This document shows, piece by piece, positions 1 to 13,800 of a stretch of DNA of 64,000 bases (positions are counted from its first letter, which is position 1; the number at the start of each line of letters is the position of its first letter). A model generated the notes under the pieces. That model saw nothing but the letters and a program-made list of their open reading frames with translations, was not told the DNA's origin and made no database searches. The stretch lies in contig CAJNDS010002124.1 of the NCBI GenBank assembly GCA_905221605.1, positions 1,285,421 through 1,349,420 on the forward strand, given 5' to 3'. The stretch comes from Symbiodinium natans. Taxonomy: Eukaryota > Sar > Dinophyceae > Suessiales > Symbiodiniaceae. Made by a program: the position numbers and the translations under genes.

Positions 1-403
1 TGTGCGTTTAGGGTTTAAGTTGTTTTGTTCAAACCCGGAATCCTGAACCCTAAACCTCCTGGACAGGGTTGACAAGTCAAAGCTCCTAAGCCCTGAACAC
101 TCAACCCTCGTGTCAACATCCGGTGCTGCTGCTCCTGAACGGATTGCCAGCAGACATGCTAGCTTTAGTAGAGTTGCCAGTGCCGCGGGAAGGGCCCTGA
201 TATTGTTTCGTGGTTACTGTTCCTTTTCTTTACACAAGTGTCCCTGACAGCACCTACGAAGTGCTTAAACCCTACGCCGCACAGCCTAAACCCTAAACCC
301 TAAACCCTAAACCCTAAACCCTAAACCCTAAATCCTGCACAATTCGGGCAGCCAGGCTCCCATTTGAACTCTGAAAGATGGGATTGTTCACCCTTAGCCC
401 TAA

Positions 404-500
404 GGGTCCATGTACCTAATTATGGAAGACTTGGGCCTTAAAGTACTTCCTATATAAGGACTTTTGGGTCTAAGTATATAATAATAAAGTACATGGACCC
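404..500. mobile_element. Family B inverted-repeat element
   Basis: Termini GGGTCCATGTACCTA and its complement (GTACATGGACCC) enclose an imperfect palindrome with internal ACTTGGGCCTTAAAG. It sits inside a family A element (right part 501-594). Confidence 0.75.
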
Positions 501-594
501 TGGGGGTAGACGAACAGTCCTGAATAGGGCTAATGTGTCGGGGGGCACTAGAATCCCAATGAAGGATTGCTAGCGTAAGGGGGAGCATCCCAAC
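501..594. mobile_element. Family A element, left tip disrupted by family B
   Basis: It keeps the family A interior (ACAGTCCT, GCACTAGAATCCC) and right end GGGAGCATCCCAACC. The usual left end TTGGGATGTTCCCCC is missing where family B sits. Confidence 0.65.
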
Positions 595-1043
595 CTCCAA
601 GTGAGCATTGTCAAGACTGCAGGGTTTTTAAGATCCACCCTCAGCCCTACACTCAAAACCCCAAACCCGAAGCCCAGAACTTTAAAACCCTAAAGCCTAA
701 ACTCTAAACTTTAAACCCTAAACCCTAAACCCTAAACCCTAAACCCTAAACCCTAAACCCTAAACCCTAAACCCTAAACCCTAAACCCTAAACCCTAAAC
801 CTCAACCACTCATCTTCCAAACCGCAAAGCCCTTAAAGCCTCAAGCATCAAGGCGTTGAAGCTCCTAAGCCCCAAACCCCCCGAACCCCCACTCTTGACC
901 CCGTAAACCCTAAACCCTCAAAACTCCCCAACACTCCCTAAACTCTAAACTCCCTAAACCCCAAAACCCCAACCCTAAACCCTAAGATCTAAGCTCCCTA
1001 AACTCCCGAAACCCTAAACTCCCCAAATTCCCTTAAGCCCAAA

Positions 1044-1275
1044 ACCCTTAAGGCGCTGAAGCTGGACCAGAAGTTCCCCAAAACCCCAACCCTAAACCCT
1101 AAAACCTAAGTTTTAAACCCGAAGCCCTTGAGGCGCTGAAGCTGGATCAGAAGTTGGTCCCTAAACCCTAAACCCTAAACCCTAAACCCTAAACCCCAAA
1201 CCCCAAACCCTAAACCCTGAACTCTAAACTCCCTTTAGCTGAAGGCGCTGAAGCTGGATCAGAAGTTCGTGGAGC
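1044..1275 (+). repeat. Three copies of a dynein exon's 5' edge
   Basis: The motif AGGCGCTGAAGCTGGA(C/T)CAGAAGTT occurs near 1045, 1127 and 1244. Only the third copy continues into the open frame of the dynein exon; the other two run into CCCTAAA repeats. Confidence 0.85.
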
Positions 1276-1304
1276 CGCCACCGCTGGACCTAGAAGCGAT
1301 CTAC
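1245..1304 (+). CDS. Dynein heavy chain exon: [14 protein letters not shown] segment
   Basis: The exon opens after AAG|G in phase 0 and encodes [20 protein letters not shown]. In dynein heavy chains a helix ending in an FxEPPPFDL motif stands directly before the AAA6 motif (T)PLIFVLSPG. The donor may be GA at 1305 or GT at 1308. CCCTAAA repeats precede the exon and TTTAGGG repeats follow it, as with the proven exons. It could belong to a separate dynein gene, because the next recognised exon is 35 kb away. Confidence 0.7.
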
Positions 1305-4236
1305 GACGTGCCTGGGGGATGCAAGTCAGAGGGGAGTAGGGTTTAGGGTTTAGGGTTTAGGGTTTCGGGTTTATAGGGTGCACTAGGGGTTTTTTGGGGG
1401 AGAAGTTAGGGTGTTTAGCGAGTTTTGGGGAGTTTTTTGGAAGCGTTTAAAAAGTTTAGGGAGGTTTCGGGGGTTTGGGCTTTAGGGGTTTGGGGGGTTT
1501 TGGGGCGGGTTTAAGGAATGTAGCGGGCTTAGTAGGGAGTTCAAGGGGTTTAGGGAGTTTACGGGATTTAGGGGGGGGGGGGGGGTTTTGGGTTTAGGGT
1601 CGAGGGGAGTTTACGTAGAATTTAAGGCTGCTCCCTTCTGTGATGTTTAGTTTGACTATGCGGGTTGACCCCTTGGGCTGAGAAATGCCGCAATACAAAA
1701 AGGTGGAGAAGGGAGCTCCCTATACTCACCTTAAGCGGTTTAGGATTTAGGGTTTCGGATTTAGGGTTTAGGATTTAGAGTTTGGGGCTAACTGGTTTTT
1801 TTGAACGGTGCAGTGATACCCTGGTTAAAGCCTAAGCCTTAACCTCCAAAGCGTGTACCCTCTCAAGTGGCGTCGGCAACGCAACAACGATGCGTTCCTC
1901 GAGGTGTTTGCGGGTTCAGTCTAAGGCTAGCTACATGGGCCCTTAATATGGTCCCTTACCTCCGTGGAAGGGTTCTGATGTATGGGCCCTTAATATGCAT
2001 GGGGAAAAGAAGGGGTACATAAGGGGTACCCTTTTAAGGGCCCATACCATGTAACTACCCTAAGATTCAAGGCTTCCCAAGTTTGTTTCCACGGCGCAGC
2101 TCCTCATGTGCAACCCTCGGAGTCCCAGCTAGGGATGCTTAGCCTTGGATTACTTCATCAAGTTACAGAATCTACCACAGAGTCTAGGACCCAGAGTAGG
2201 CCCGTATTCTCTTTCTTTAGGGTTTAGGTTCCTTTATCAGGCCCCTTAAACCAAAAGGGCACCCTTTTCATTCCTAGGTTACTCTTGAGTCTAGGAGCAT
2301 ACCGTAGCATGTGTGGTGCTTGACTCAGCTTTCATGAGCATGCGTGGATCTGGCAGGGAGTGTTGCACATAGGGACGATGCAAGTGAAACAGTTTTAGGG
2401 TAGTTACATGAGCCCTTAATATGGTCCCTTACCTTCTTGAGGGTTCTGAAGTATGGGCCCCTGAAATTTACAGGGTATATAAGGGGGTGTACAAGGGGTC
2501 CCGGTTTAAGGGCCCATAGTAAGGGACCATGTAACTACCCTAAACCTGAAACCCTAAACCCTCAACCCCCTAAACCCTAATCCCTAAACCTTGGACCCTA
2601 AACCCCAAACCCTAAACCCTAAACCCCACCCAAGATACAGCATGCTCTTGCAGCTCGAGTCTTCAACTCTTCTGGGCCCGTGCCTCTTGCTCAGGAATCG
2701 AGCTGTACGACGCCACTCCTGCCTCTTGCTCAGGGTTTAGGGCTTTAGGATTTAGGGCTTTAGGGCTTTAGGGCTTCAGGGCTTTAGGGCTTCAGGGCTT
2801 TAGGGCTTTAGGGCTTTAGGTTTTTAAGGTTTCAGGGTTTAGGGTTTAGGGAAAGAAGCCTGCAATACCGATTGCTCGTGCGGTCTAGGAATATCTGACG
2901 ACCACGATATGTGCACGACTAGTTACTCGAAGCCGAACCCTTACTCCTACATTATTAACATTGCGCCCAGGTTTAGGGTTTAGGGTTTTTGTTGCCCGAG
3001 ACACCGAAATTCTACGCTGCAAGACTTCCCTTGCTCGCCCACACTTTCAACGCCTGGTGTGTCGGCGTAGGGTTTTTGTAGGCTTGCAGTTTAAAGGATT
3101 CCATGAGCGGACCCGCCATGGACGGACGTCCCTTTATGGACTTACGTGCTACGTACCCGAAGTTACTTCTTTAGAGCTTAGGGTTTAGGGGTTTAGTTGT
3201 TCAGGGATAGGGCCTAGTATGCCAAGCAGCCCTGAACCACTCCCTCAACTTCAAGTGGCATCTTTTCACCCTAACCAACCCCTAAACCCCAAACTCCCTA
3301 AACACCAAGCCGCAACCCCCTAAACCCTAAACCCTAATCCCTAAACTCCCTGAAACCCCACACCCACCAAACCCCTAAACCCTAAACCCTGAACCTCCTA
3401 GACCGGCAGAACTTTTTGGCTTAATCGCCTGAAGCAAGTGCTTTACCCTTGAGCAAGTGCTCGCCCCAACGTTCGGCGACATTCTGCCGCCATGAGCGCC
3501 TCGGTAGCTGACTGGTGCCGATTTTTCTTTGTTTCATTTTTGGTTTTTTGTTTACGTTTACATGTTTATGGGTTTATGGTTCAGGGTTTAGGGTTTAGGG
3601 TTTAGAGCGAGCCCTAAACCCCAGACCCCAAAACCCAAGATACTTCAAGGCTGGAACCAGTAAGGCAAAGCCCTCATCTACCGCTTCACCTTTATCGACA
3701 TCGAGGATGGGGACCCCGAGGCCGAATGCTTATGATCTAGGGTTTAGGGTTTAGGGGTTAGGGTTAGAGTGTAGGGGGTCCAGGGTGTTTAGGGTGTTTA
3801 AGGTTTAGGGCCTTTAGAGTGTTTAGGGTGCTGTAGTTTTAGGGTTTAGGTTCAATTTTTTGCTGTTTGAGTAGTTTTATGCATTGGGACTGACCAACCA
3901 CCCTAAACCCTAAACCCTAAACCCTAAACCCTAAACCCTAAACCCTAAACCCTAAACCCTAAACCCTAAACCCTAAACCCTAAACCCTAAACCCTAAACC
4001 CAGTACACCTTCAGGAAGGAGCATTCCTCGCCTTTAGCCTTCAACCCTCAACCTTAAACCCCCTGAACCTCCCGAAAACCCCCTCAACCCCCAAAACCCC
4101 GAAACCCCTAAACCCCCTAAACCCTAAACCTCCTAATCCCCTAAACCCACAAAGCCCCCTGTATAAACCCCAAGCCCCGCAAGCCCCTGTATGCCCCGTC
4201 TGCCCCCTAACCCCACCCAAACCCTGAACGCCAAAC

Positions 4237-4268
<32 letters not shown>

Positions 4269-7200
4269 AAAAAAGAAGAACAATACATAAATAAATATAT
4301 ATATATATATATGTGTATATGTATATGTATATATATATATAATGACATAAAAAAAACACAACCCTGAACTCTCAACCCCCTCAACCCGAAACCTAAACCT
4401 TGCGATGTTCCCCCTTATGCTAGAAGCCCTTACTGGGGATTATGGTCGGGGCGACTAGAATCCCTATGAAGGACTCTTAGTATCAGGGGGAACATCCCAA
4501 CCATAACCCCAAACCCCAAACCCCAAACCCTAAACCCTAAACCCTAAACCCTAAACCCTAAACCCTAAACACCCTACACCCCCCTAAGTTCAGGTCGCTG
4601 GCCTCTCGAAGTCCAAGAGCATGCCGGCCTTGCCCATCACGCTCGACCCCGAGAATGAGGCGAGCGCTCTGGGGGTTTGGGGTTTGGGGTTTAGGTTCGT
4701 TTTAGGCTGTTTTTTTTTTTTTTTTTTGGGGGGGTAGGTGTTTGCATGAATATCACTGTTGCTGTTATTATTTTTGATTGTTATTATTCTTGTTTGTTTT
4801 TTTTTTGGGGGGGGGGGGGGGGGGGAGTTGGAGTTGGGGTTCAGGGTTTGCGTGTTTTTTTGGGGTTTGAGCTCTGTCTTTTGTTTTTTGGCGGTTCAGG
4901 GCTTCGGAGGGATTGGGGATTTTGGGGGGTTTAGGGTTTAGGGTTTAGGGTCTAGGGTTTAGGGCTTAGGGTTTAGGGTTTAGGGTTTAGGGTGTTCAGG
5001 GTTCATCAAGGGACTACCTTGGACCGGTAAGGCTGTGGGGACCCTTTTTAAAGATTATGAGGGCCAGATTCGAAGTATATAAAAGAAGCCTTAAGGGGCA
5101 CAACCTTTTAGGGGGACGAGTCTTAATCCCTGTAAACCCTGAACCGCAAGACCTCAACCCTAAACCCCAAACACTAAAACCCTTAAACCCCAAACCCTAA
5201 CCTGAAACCCTAAGCCCTAAGCCCTAAGCCCTGAGCCCTGAACCCTAAACCCTTACCTTCCCCCGCTCGCTTTGAGGCGCAAATGAGCGAGACGCAACAG
5301 CGGGAGTACGTCAGCAGCTTGCCACTGCAGGCCTCCCGCAGTGGATGAAGGAACATGCCTTATACCCCGAGGTTTAGGGTTTAGGGTTTCGGGTTTAGGG
5401 TTTAGGGTTTAGGGTTAACTTGGGATGTTCCCCCATACTAACAGTCCTTAGTTAGTATAAGGGGGAACATCCCAACCTTAAACCCTGAACCCTATACAGT
5501 TCGCCAGTTCGCCAGAACTTTATAGACATATGGGTATTGCCTCTTCTGGGGGGGGGGGGTACCTTGCGTTGGAGTCGGGGATTACGGTTTTGGGCTCAGG
5601 GCTTACGGTGCAGGGGCTGCGTATTTGTTTCTCTGATGGTTTTTGTTATCCTTATTCTCCGCTGGGCTGGTCAAGGAGTTTGAAGGATTTTCAGGATTTG
5701 TTGGTTCAATGTCTTATTCCACCGGTTTGGATTCCTGTCCTCCAGGTTTGGCAGCTTATCCCAGAGCCCCCCCCGTTGTTCTGAGGTATTTCCGCCCCCC
5801 CCCCCCCCACCCCCCCCCCCCCCCCCCCCCCCCCCCCGCCCCCCCCCCCCCCCCCCGCCCCCCCCCCACCCCCCCCCCCGCGCCCCGCCCCCCGCCCGCC
5901 GCCCCCCCCCCCCCCCCAGCCTGTCCCCCGCAAACTCCGCAAGCTCCCGTACTTAGTTGAACCTGAATTTCTTGATGCACTCCTCTTTAAGAACCGACGA
6001 GTACCTCGGATATCATCTGTCATGTTCCTTTTTTGGGACGTTCCGGTTACAATGGGTCAAACCCTAGAAAAGCCCCGCAACATATTCCTTAGGCTCAAAT
6101 AGCCCAAAATAGACCTTAACCCAAAACTCTGTCTCGTATGGTCCCCAATGGGCCCATGTACCTACATAGGGTATGCTTGGGCTTTAAGAAGCGCTCCCTG
6201 CAACCCCAAACCCCTAGACATGAAAACCTGAATCCCGGCAGCCTGAACACCAGGGTCATGCTTACAAAGCTGTAAGCCCCAAGTCATGAAACTCCTAGAG
6301 CCCTAAACCCGAAGCCATAATTTCTCAGAATGAGCCCCTAGAACCCTACACCCCCCCCGCAAGTCATGGAACCCCCTAAAAAACCCTCAACCCCGGCACC
6401 CTAGACTTGTGTCCAACACCCTAAACCCTAAACCCAACACCCTAAACCCTAAACCCTAAACCCTAAACCCTAAACCCTAAACCCTAAACCCTAAACCCTA
6501 AACCCTAAACCCTAACCTAAACCCTAAACCCTAAACCCTAAACCCTAAACCCTAAACCCTAAACCCTAAACCCTAAACCCTAAACCCTAAACCCTAAACC
6601 CTAAACCCTAAACCCTAAACCCTGGCGAGGTTGGACCGGCTCCCAGACATGCACTTCCGAACGCGGCTCCACACGTCGTGGACGAGGAGCCGGAGGAGGC
6701 GCCCTGAACACGCTGGCTGAGGGTCTTGTAGGGTTTAGGGTTTAGGGTTTAGGGTTTAGGGTTTAGGGTTTAGGGTTTAGGGTTTAGGGTTTAGGGTTTA
6801 GGGTTTAGGGTTTAGGCGTAAGAGGGGGCGGCCTTGATCCCCACTTCCTTTGACGGACTACCACGACGCTGCGTACCCGCAAAGCCCAGGGTTGCCGTTG
6901 CAATAGCCTGTGGGGTCTACAGTCTACAGGGCTCGGGATCCGGGTCCTAGACGCAAAGCCCTCAGCCCTAAACCCGAAGGCCTAAGCCCCAAGCCCTAAG
7001 CCCTAAGCCCTAAGCCCTAAGCCCTAAGCCCTAAACCCTAAACCCTAAACCCTAAACCCTAAACCCTGCCCCCCTCTACCCCTGCAGGGCTTAGGGGGTC
7101 ATCGAGAGGTGCAGCTGCCGGCAGAGCTGGCAGAGTCGACCGATGAGCCCCAGGCCAGCAGCCCAAAATCCTATGGGCCCGAAACGGGTTTAGGGTTTAG

Positions 7201-10200
7201 GGTTTAGGGTTTAGGGTTTAGGGTTTAGGGTTTAGGGTTTAGGGTTCAGGGTTTAGGGTTTAGGGAGGGTTTTGGGTAAGGATTTGCAGGCCTGGAATCT
7301 CCAAGAACCGGTGGGCCTTCACGAGCTTGTAAGCTGAAGCCCGGGCAGCTAGGGTTTGGGGTTTAGGGTATTCAGGGTTTAGGGTTTAGCGGTTTTGGGT
7401 TTGGGTCCCTGATACTCAAGGCAGTCCTGTGGAATCCCGTCAGGCTGCCGCGGAGGAATTCCTTCCGCCGCCGTGGCTCAGCAAGCACAGGCAGACCAGG
7501 AGGGGCCTCGTAGTTAATGGTAGAGTTATAACTTTGTGGTGCTTTACTGAAACTTTAGATCTTTAGCTTTTTGGGGTTTATTGGGTTTCTTAATAAGGCA
7601 GCTAAAAGTTTATTTTTTTGCTACCCTCCTAAGTGCAGCAAAGATTATTGCAAGGACCCTAGATTGGGTTATAAGGATCCTAGCTTAGGCTATCGGTCCC
7701 TTAACTTTGGTGTTGTGTGTGGGCCACCACTTGTAAGGGGCCAACGCACCCAACATCTGGGGTGTTCTTGTGTTCAAGGGTGTTTCGATAGATCTCCTTA
7801 TGGTTTAGGGTGTCAGGGTTGGGGTCAAGACTATCCAAAATTCAAAAGATTTCCGAAGTTATGGGCCCGACCTGCCACAAAATCATCTGCGACACCCGAC
7901 GTCACCCTAAACCCTAAACTGGAAACCCGAAGCAGCACTTGACTTGAAGTCTACTCTCAGCAGCTGTGCTGTTCAGGGTTCTGGCTCCTTCCAAAGATTT
8001 AAGCAACCTTCATGGCCTTTAAAGTTGGAAGCCCGCCCTAGCTACTGGGTGTCTATAGAGCCTTCAACAGTAAACCATAAATCCTAAGATGCGCAATAGA
8101 AAGCACATGTGCTGTTTCCCGAGATTGTCTACTCAATACATATTCCCGATACTTGGCTTGTGGAGTGCGGATGTACTTCGGTCATTTCAGCCGTCTGAGG
8201 CCTTTGCGAGTGTCTAGGGTCTGGGGTTTTAGTCCCAGACTCCAATTAAGCTTCGTGGGGTCACGGGGCAATGGAGCCTCTGATAGAAGTCCCTAAACCC
8301 TAAACCCTAAACCCTATACCCTAAACCCTAAACCCTATACCCTAAACCCTAAACCCTAAACCCTAAACCCTAAACCCTAAGCTCAGGGTTTATAGAGGAA
8401 CCTCGCAGCTCCGGCTGTTGTAGCTGAAGGGCTCCTGCTGGCTGCAACGCAGGTTTCCGAATCGCAGAATGTGCACGGATTAGGTGTTAGGGTTTAGGGT
8501 TTAGGGTTTAGGGTTTAGGGTTTAGGGTTTAGGGTTCAGGGTTCAGGGTTTAGCGGTTAGGTAAGGGTTTGGGGTTGATTCCCCCCACCCAATGCGAACC
8601 CAACTTCAGGCGCACCTGATAAATTTTCTGTTCAACCCTAAGCCCTCTAAACGAAACCCGGGGGTCCATGCACCTCTACAGCCCGGAGCTCAAGCAGTTT
8701 GAGGAGGGAGAACCGCACAGCTATGATCCCAGACGCGTCACGCGCCTTGCGTTCACGGGCTGGGACCTTCTGAATTTGGGCATGGCTTTGGTCGTCAACC
8801 GGGGTGGAACCTGGTACATGGTAGATGGGGCCTATGGTGATGAGGATCGAGTGAGACTCAATCTTGGCCATGAGGATGATCCCCATTGGTACAGTGCTGG
8901 TCAGGACCTTTCACGGGGCAGCTCATTGGTCAGTTGCCATGGCCTCCACAGACATGGCTCAGTGTACCAAGAAAGCTGCAACCTAAACCCAAAACCCTGA
9001 ACCCCCAAAACCTAGACCCTAAACCCTGAAACCCTAAACCCCTAAACCCCTGAACCCCTAAAACTTCCACACCCTAGGCCTAAACCCCTAAAAACCCCTA
9101 AAAACCTAAATTCCTGAACCCTAGACTCCCTATAAACCCCTAAACCCCTAAACCCCTAAAGCCCTAAAGCCCTAAACCCTAAACCCCTAAACCCTAAACC
9201 CTAAACCCTAAACCCCAAGGGCATGGCCCAGTTGCGGGAGCGTCGGTCATCCGGAGCTTTGCTGCAGACCCTGCGTGCACCATCTTGCAGGCTGCGGGCT
9301 GCTTTGGCTTCGAGGGTTTGGGGGGTTTAGGGTTTAGGGTTTAGGGTTTAGGGTTAGGGTTTAGGGTTTAGGGTTTAGGTTTTAGGGTTTAGGGTTTAAG
9401 GTTTAGGGTTTACGGTTTAGGGTTTAGGGTTGAGGGTTGAGGGTGGGATTCCTGCACCAGGTTTCGGGGGTTTCGGGTCCGGGGTTTTAGAGTTTTTGTG
9501 GCTCCGGGTTTAGGGTTTCTGGAGTGGGGTTTCAGGTCTACAGGCTCCGAGACATTCTTCCACGTACTTCTGATGTTCGCTTATGAGGCTTGGGGTTTGT
9601 TCCCGGAGCCGAAGCTGACGCCATGAGCTACCCTAAAGCCCTTAACCCTGAACCCTGAAGCTTAAACCCTAAACCCCAAACCCCAAACCCTAAACCCCAA
9701 ACCCCAAAGCCTAAACCCTAAACCCGAAACCCTAAAGCTCCGAAGACTCTCCCATAGCCGGGAGACCTCTGGGTTGTTAGTTCCCAGGCTTGTTGAGGCG
9801 CCCTAAACCTCTCCTTCACATGTATGATGTATGTATACATATATATGTATATATAGAGATTGCAGTTTATGTATATGCATATATGTATGTATGTATATGC
9901 ATGTATACATATGTGTGTGTGCTTATTAGTTACTTATTGTAGGCCCGAACTCATTAGTGGGCATTGTGCAGAAATATCGTGTGCATCTTGCAAAATTTGG
10001 GCCTGCTGCGCCTGGGCTTTCGGGTTCAGGGGCTGCAAGTCCGTGGGCTTTAGGGTGCCCAGGCTTAGAAGCTACTGGGTCTGGGTCTTGAGGTTTAGGG
10101 GCTTATAAGGCTATAAGGGTTTAGGGTTTAGGGTTTAGGGTATACTGGGCCTCGAATAAGGTGAAATAGTTTCCGAGCGTTGTGGGACTGAATGGGCGGG

Positions 10201-10784
10201 TGGCTTGACTAGTGAATGCTTTGACGAACCCTAAACCCTGAACCCTAAACCCTCAGCCCTAAGCCCTAAAGCCTCAGCCCTTCAACGCTAAAGCTCCCCC
10301 CCCCCCCCCCCCAAGCCGACGTCCAATGGGAGGCCGCTGTGTAGACGGGGACGGCTGTGGCTACTGCCATATGCAGCGCCTTGCCATCGGAAGATGTTTA
10401 GGGTTTTGGGTTCGGCCCAAAGCCATCTATCAACTGATAAGCCCGGAACATCTCTGGGCCCTGAGCGTCCCCAGAAACCCTAGGCCCTAGAAGCCCCATG
10501 AACCCCAGCGCTCTTTCTCTCTCTCTTTTTTTCTATATTATAGAGATAAACCTATGAGCCTGAATGGTTTCTTCAATCTGCAGGCGTAACTCAGTACCCC
10601 ATCCAGAGGCAAGGTTTCCCACTTCAGCAGGAGTGCAGGTTGCTCTCGGTTTTATTTGTATTACCCTCGACGGTAAACCCCAAATCCCACAACCCTAAAC
10701 ACCCAAACGCTACACCCCCAAGCCCTAAAATATGCACCTTCCAAACCCCCAAACACCTTGAACCCCAAACCGCAAACCGCACTT

Positions 10785-10817
<33 letters not shown>

Positions 10818-13800
10818 AGCCCAAAAGCCTCAAAGCCCTAAAGCCCGAAAGGCCCAAGCCCTTAACCCTAAACCTTAAACTCTATAAACCCCAAGCCCTA
10901 AGTCCTAAAGCCCTAAGGCCCTAAAGCCCTTAAAAGCCCTTAAAAGCCCTAAAGCCCTCAAGCCCTAAAGCCCTTAAATGCCCTTAAAAGCCCTTAAACG
11001 CCCTTAAAAGCCCTTAAAAGCCCCAAACCCCAAACTCCCTCAAGCCTTCAAGCCTTCAAGCCCCAAACCCCAAACTCCCGAAAGCCCCCAAGGCATCGGC
11101 TTCAACCGAAGCTCGACAAGCTTCAGCGCGGCTTCGTGCAGGACCAGCCGGGCAAAAGTGCCAAGAGCACGTAAAAATGGGGGGGGGGGGGGGGGTTTAG
11201 GGTTTCGGGTTTGAGGGCTTGGAGTTGAAGGGTTTATGGGTTTATGCGGGTTTAGGGTTTAGGGTTTAGGGTTTAGGGTTTAGGGTTACTTAGTAGCTGC
11301 GTAGGTGATTTTCAGCTTATGGGGGGGATATATACCCTACCATACTTGAAAGGTTAAGTTTCTTTTGGCCCAGGGTGCTCAGCAACTAAGGTTCTAATTC
11401 AGGGTTTGGGGGTCCGGGTGCCTCCCCTGAAAGTTGCTGCCTCCGCGTCTTGGGCCAACTTCATGGGGTTCAGGGCATAGGGATTTAGGGGGCCCCTAAG
11501 GCCCGAAATCCTGAAAACCCTAAGCCCAACGGGTCCCGACAGTGTATGGTGTTTAGGGTTTAGGGTTTAGGGTTTAGGGTTTAGGGTTTAGGGTTTCCGG
11601 GGCTTTCCATGTATAACTGTAGAACCCCTACAGCGCTGTCATGTCACAAAATGCCATTCCGGCTCTGCAGGCTTCGTATTTCTTGGATTGAGGCTGTGGG
11701 GTTTAGGGTTTAGGGTTTAGGGTTTAGGGTTTAGGGTTTAGGGTTTAGGGTTTAGGGTTTAGGGTTTAGGGTTGTGGCACTTTGACCCAGAGCAGGTCCT
11801 TATTCCGTGCCGTACCATGTAGGGACCCAACATCCAAAGCCCGATGCCCTAAACCCTAAACCCAGGGAACACAATTTAGAGAACTACCGCGGAGGTTTTG
11901 GCGGGTTGTTGTTGCTTAGTTTCGGGGCTTCGTCGCTATAAGTTTCCACCCCCAGAGGGTTCGGGTTTAGGGGTTCTGGGTGTAATTTGGGGTTCAGGGT
12001 TTAGGGTTTAGGGTCTAGGAGGGGGATCTAGTTTTGTTTGTTGGAGGCATTTTGCTCTTGAATTTCTTATGGGTGTTTTGAGGGTTTGTGGTCCTGCTGC
12101 TTTCTTGGACGGTACCGAGCCTTGAATCTTTGTCGTAGTGAGCTAGCATGTGACATTTTTAAGGGTACTTAAACTCAGCAGTAAGGAATAGAAATTTAAG
12201 TTTGTAATACTATCCCGATCATGAACAAGTACACCCTAAACCCTAAACCCTAAACCCTAAACCCTAAACCCTAAACCCTAAACCCTAAACCCTAAACCCC
12301 TAAATGCATTGCACCCGAAACCTAGCTACACTCTCGAGCGCGGAGGAGCTTCCTCCGGCGGCCTTGTTGGCAACAATCCTGCCACGCCTCCATGCACGCG
12401 CGGAGGCCCTAAACCCGAAACCCTAAACCCATAGACCGAAAACCCTATATAAACCCTAACCCCCCCCCCCCCCCTAAACCCTAAACGATATATCCTAAAC
12501 CCTAACTTTAAGAGCCTCCGGCTCAAGCCGCCGACCCCGCTGGAGCATAGTTGAAAGGTTTAACCGCGCTCAAAGGATGCCAAAAGTTGATTCGCTTGAG
12601 CCTCTGTGAAACGGTGGGGGGGGGGGGGGGGGGGGGGGGGGTAGGGGGTAGCCCGGACCCAAACAAAAACTGAAGCAAGGCCTGCGGGGGGGGGGGGGGG
12701 GGAGGGGGGGGGAGGGGGGGGGGGGCGGGGGGGGGAAGGGGGAGGGGGGGGGGGGGGAGGGGGTGTTCAAAGGACCCCTATGTCCTGTGCGAAACCGCCT
12801 ATGGTCCGTGAGTTTATGCGGTGTGGGTGGCCTGACCCTCCATGGAAAAGCTGTGCGGAGGGAAAGAGGGAGGTTTCACCTCTTTTCCCATCCAACACAC
12901 CGCCAGGGTCGGCGGACCCGAAACCCTAAACCCTAAACCCTTAAACCCTAAACCCGAAACCCTAATCCCTAAACCCTAAACCCTAAACCCTAAACCCTAA
13001 ACCCTAAAACCCTAAACCCTTAACCCTAAGCCCTAAACGCGACCGCAGTTGGGGATTTGTCTAAACAGTTTGCGGCTGTAGACCTACATGGTCAGTTCTT
13101 GGTATGTTCCCCCTTATGCTAACAGTCCTTCATCGAGATTAGTTAGAATAGGGGGTGCTATAATCCCACGTATAGTAGAAGGGGAACACCCACTCTCTAC
13201 ATAATGGTCGTTTTTGGGGTGACTGAGAATCGTGGCCCCATAGTCCCTGTACACCCAAGTAGTTCTTCATTGTGACATTCAAAAATAGGTTCTTTTGCTA
13301 TCACCCAGAACCCCCCCCCCCCCGACAGCATTGACAGGCAAGTGGAATTGCTGAGCGCCGCGGCTGCAATTTCTTGTTTTACGGAAGGCTGGCTGAGCCC
13401 TGTACACCTGAGGGTTTAGGATTTGGGGACATAGCAAATACTAGGGGCCCTAAGCCGTTAACATTGAAGTGCTTCAAGCAATATCCTGCTTGTAAGGTCT
13501 GAGCGTTTATGTTTGAAGGTTTTGGGATGTATTATAGGGGTCCGAATAATTTCGCATATGGCCCCTTTGGAATAATACTATAATGTTATTTAGGCCCAAA
13601 CAGCAGCGTTGTAGGGCTTGATGGTCTTTGAGAGGATTTTAGGGTTTGAAGTCGCTTCAAGATTCCTCCGTGTGTTGAGGGGTAGATTCCAAGGTTGAGG
13701 GTTTGAAGATTCACAAGTTCTCAAGTAAAGGACAGGAGATTGAGGGAAAGTTACTTGAAGGTGCACCTTATAGAAGGTTATCTATAAGTACGTATAGAAG

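Larger units (their letters stand above)
1..1244. repeat. Heptamer-rich intron or spacer
   Basis: CCCTAAA and degenerate CCCNAAA heptamers, with perfect runs at 295-330 and 721-802, plus the nested family B/A elements at 404-594. No coding exon recognised before 1245. Confidence 0.7.

Noticed and set aside
4041-4384. Minus-strand frames with YIYTYT and GGGG stretches
   Set aside because: Translation of TATA microsatellite, C-run and A-run.
5643-6023. Proline-rich (+) and glycine-rich (-) proteins
   Set aside because: Produced by the C homopolymer region.
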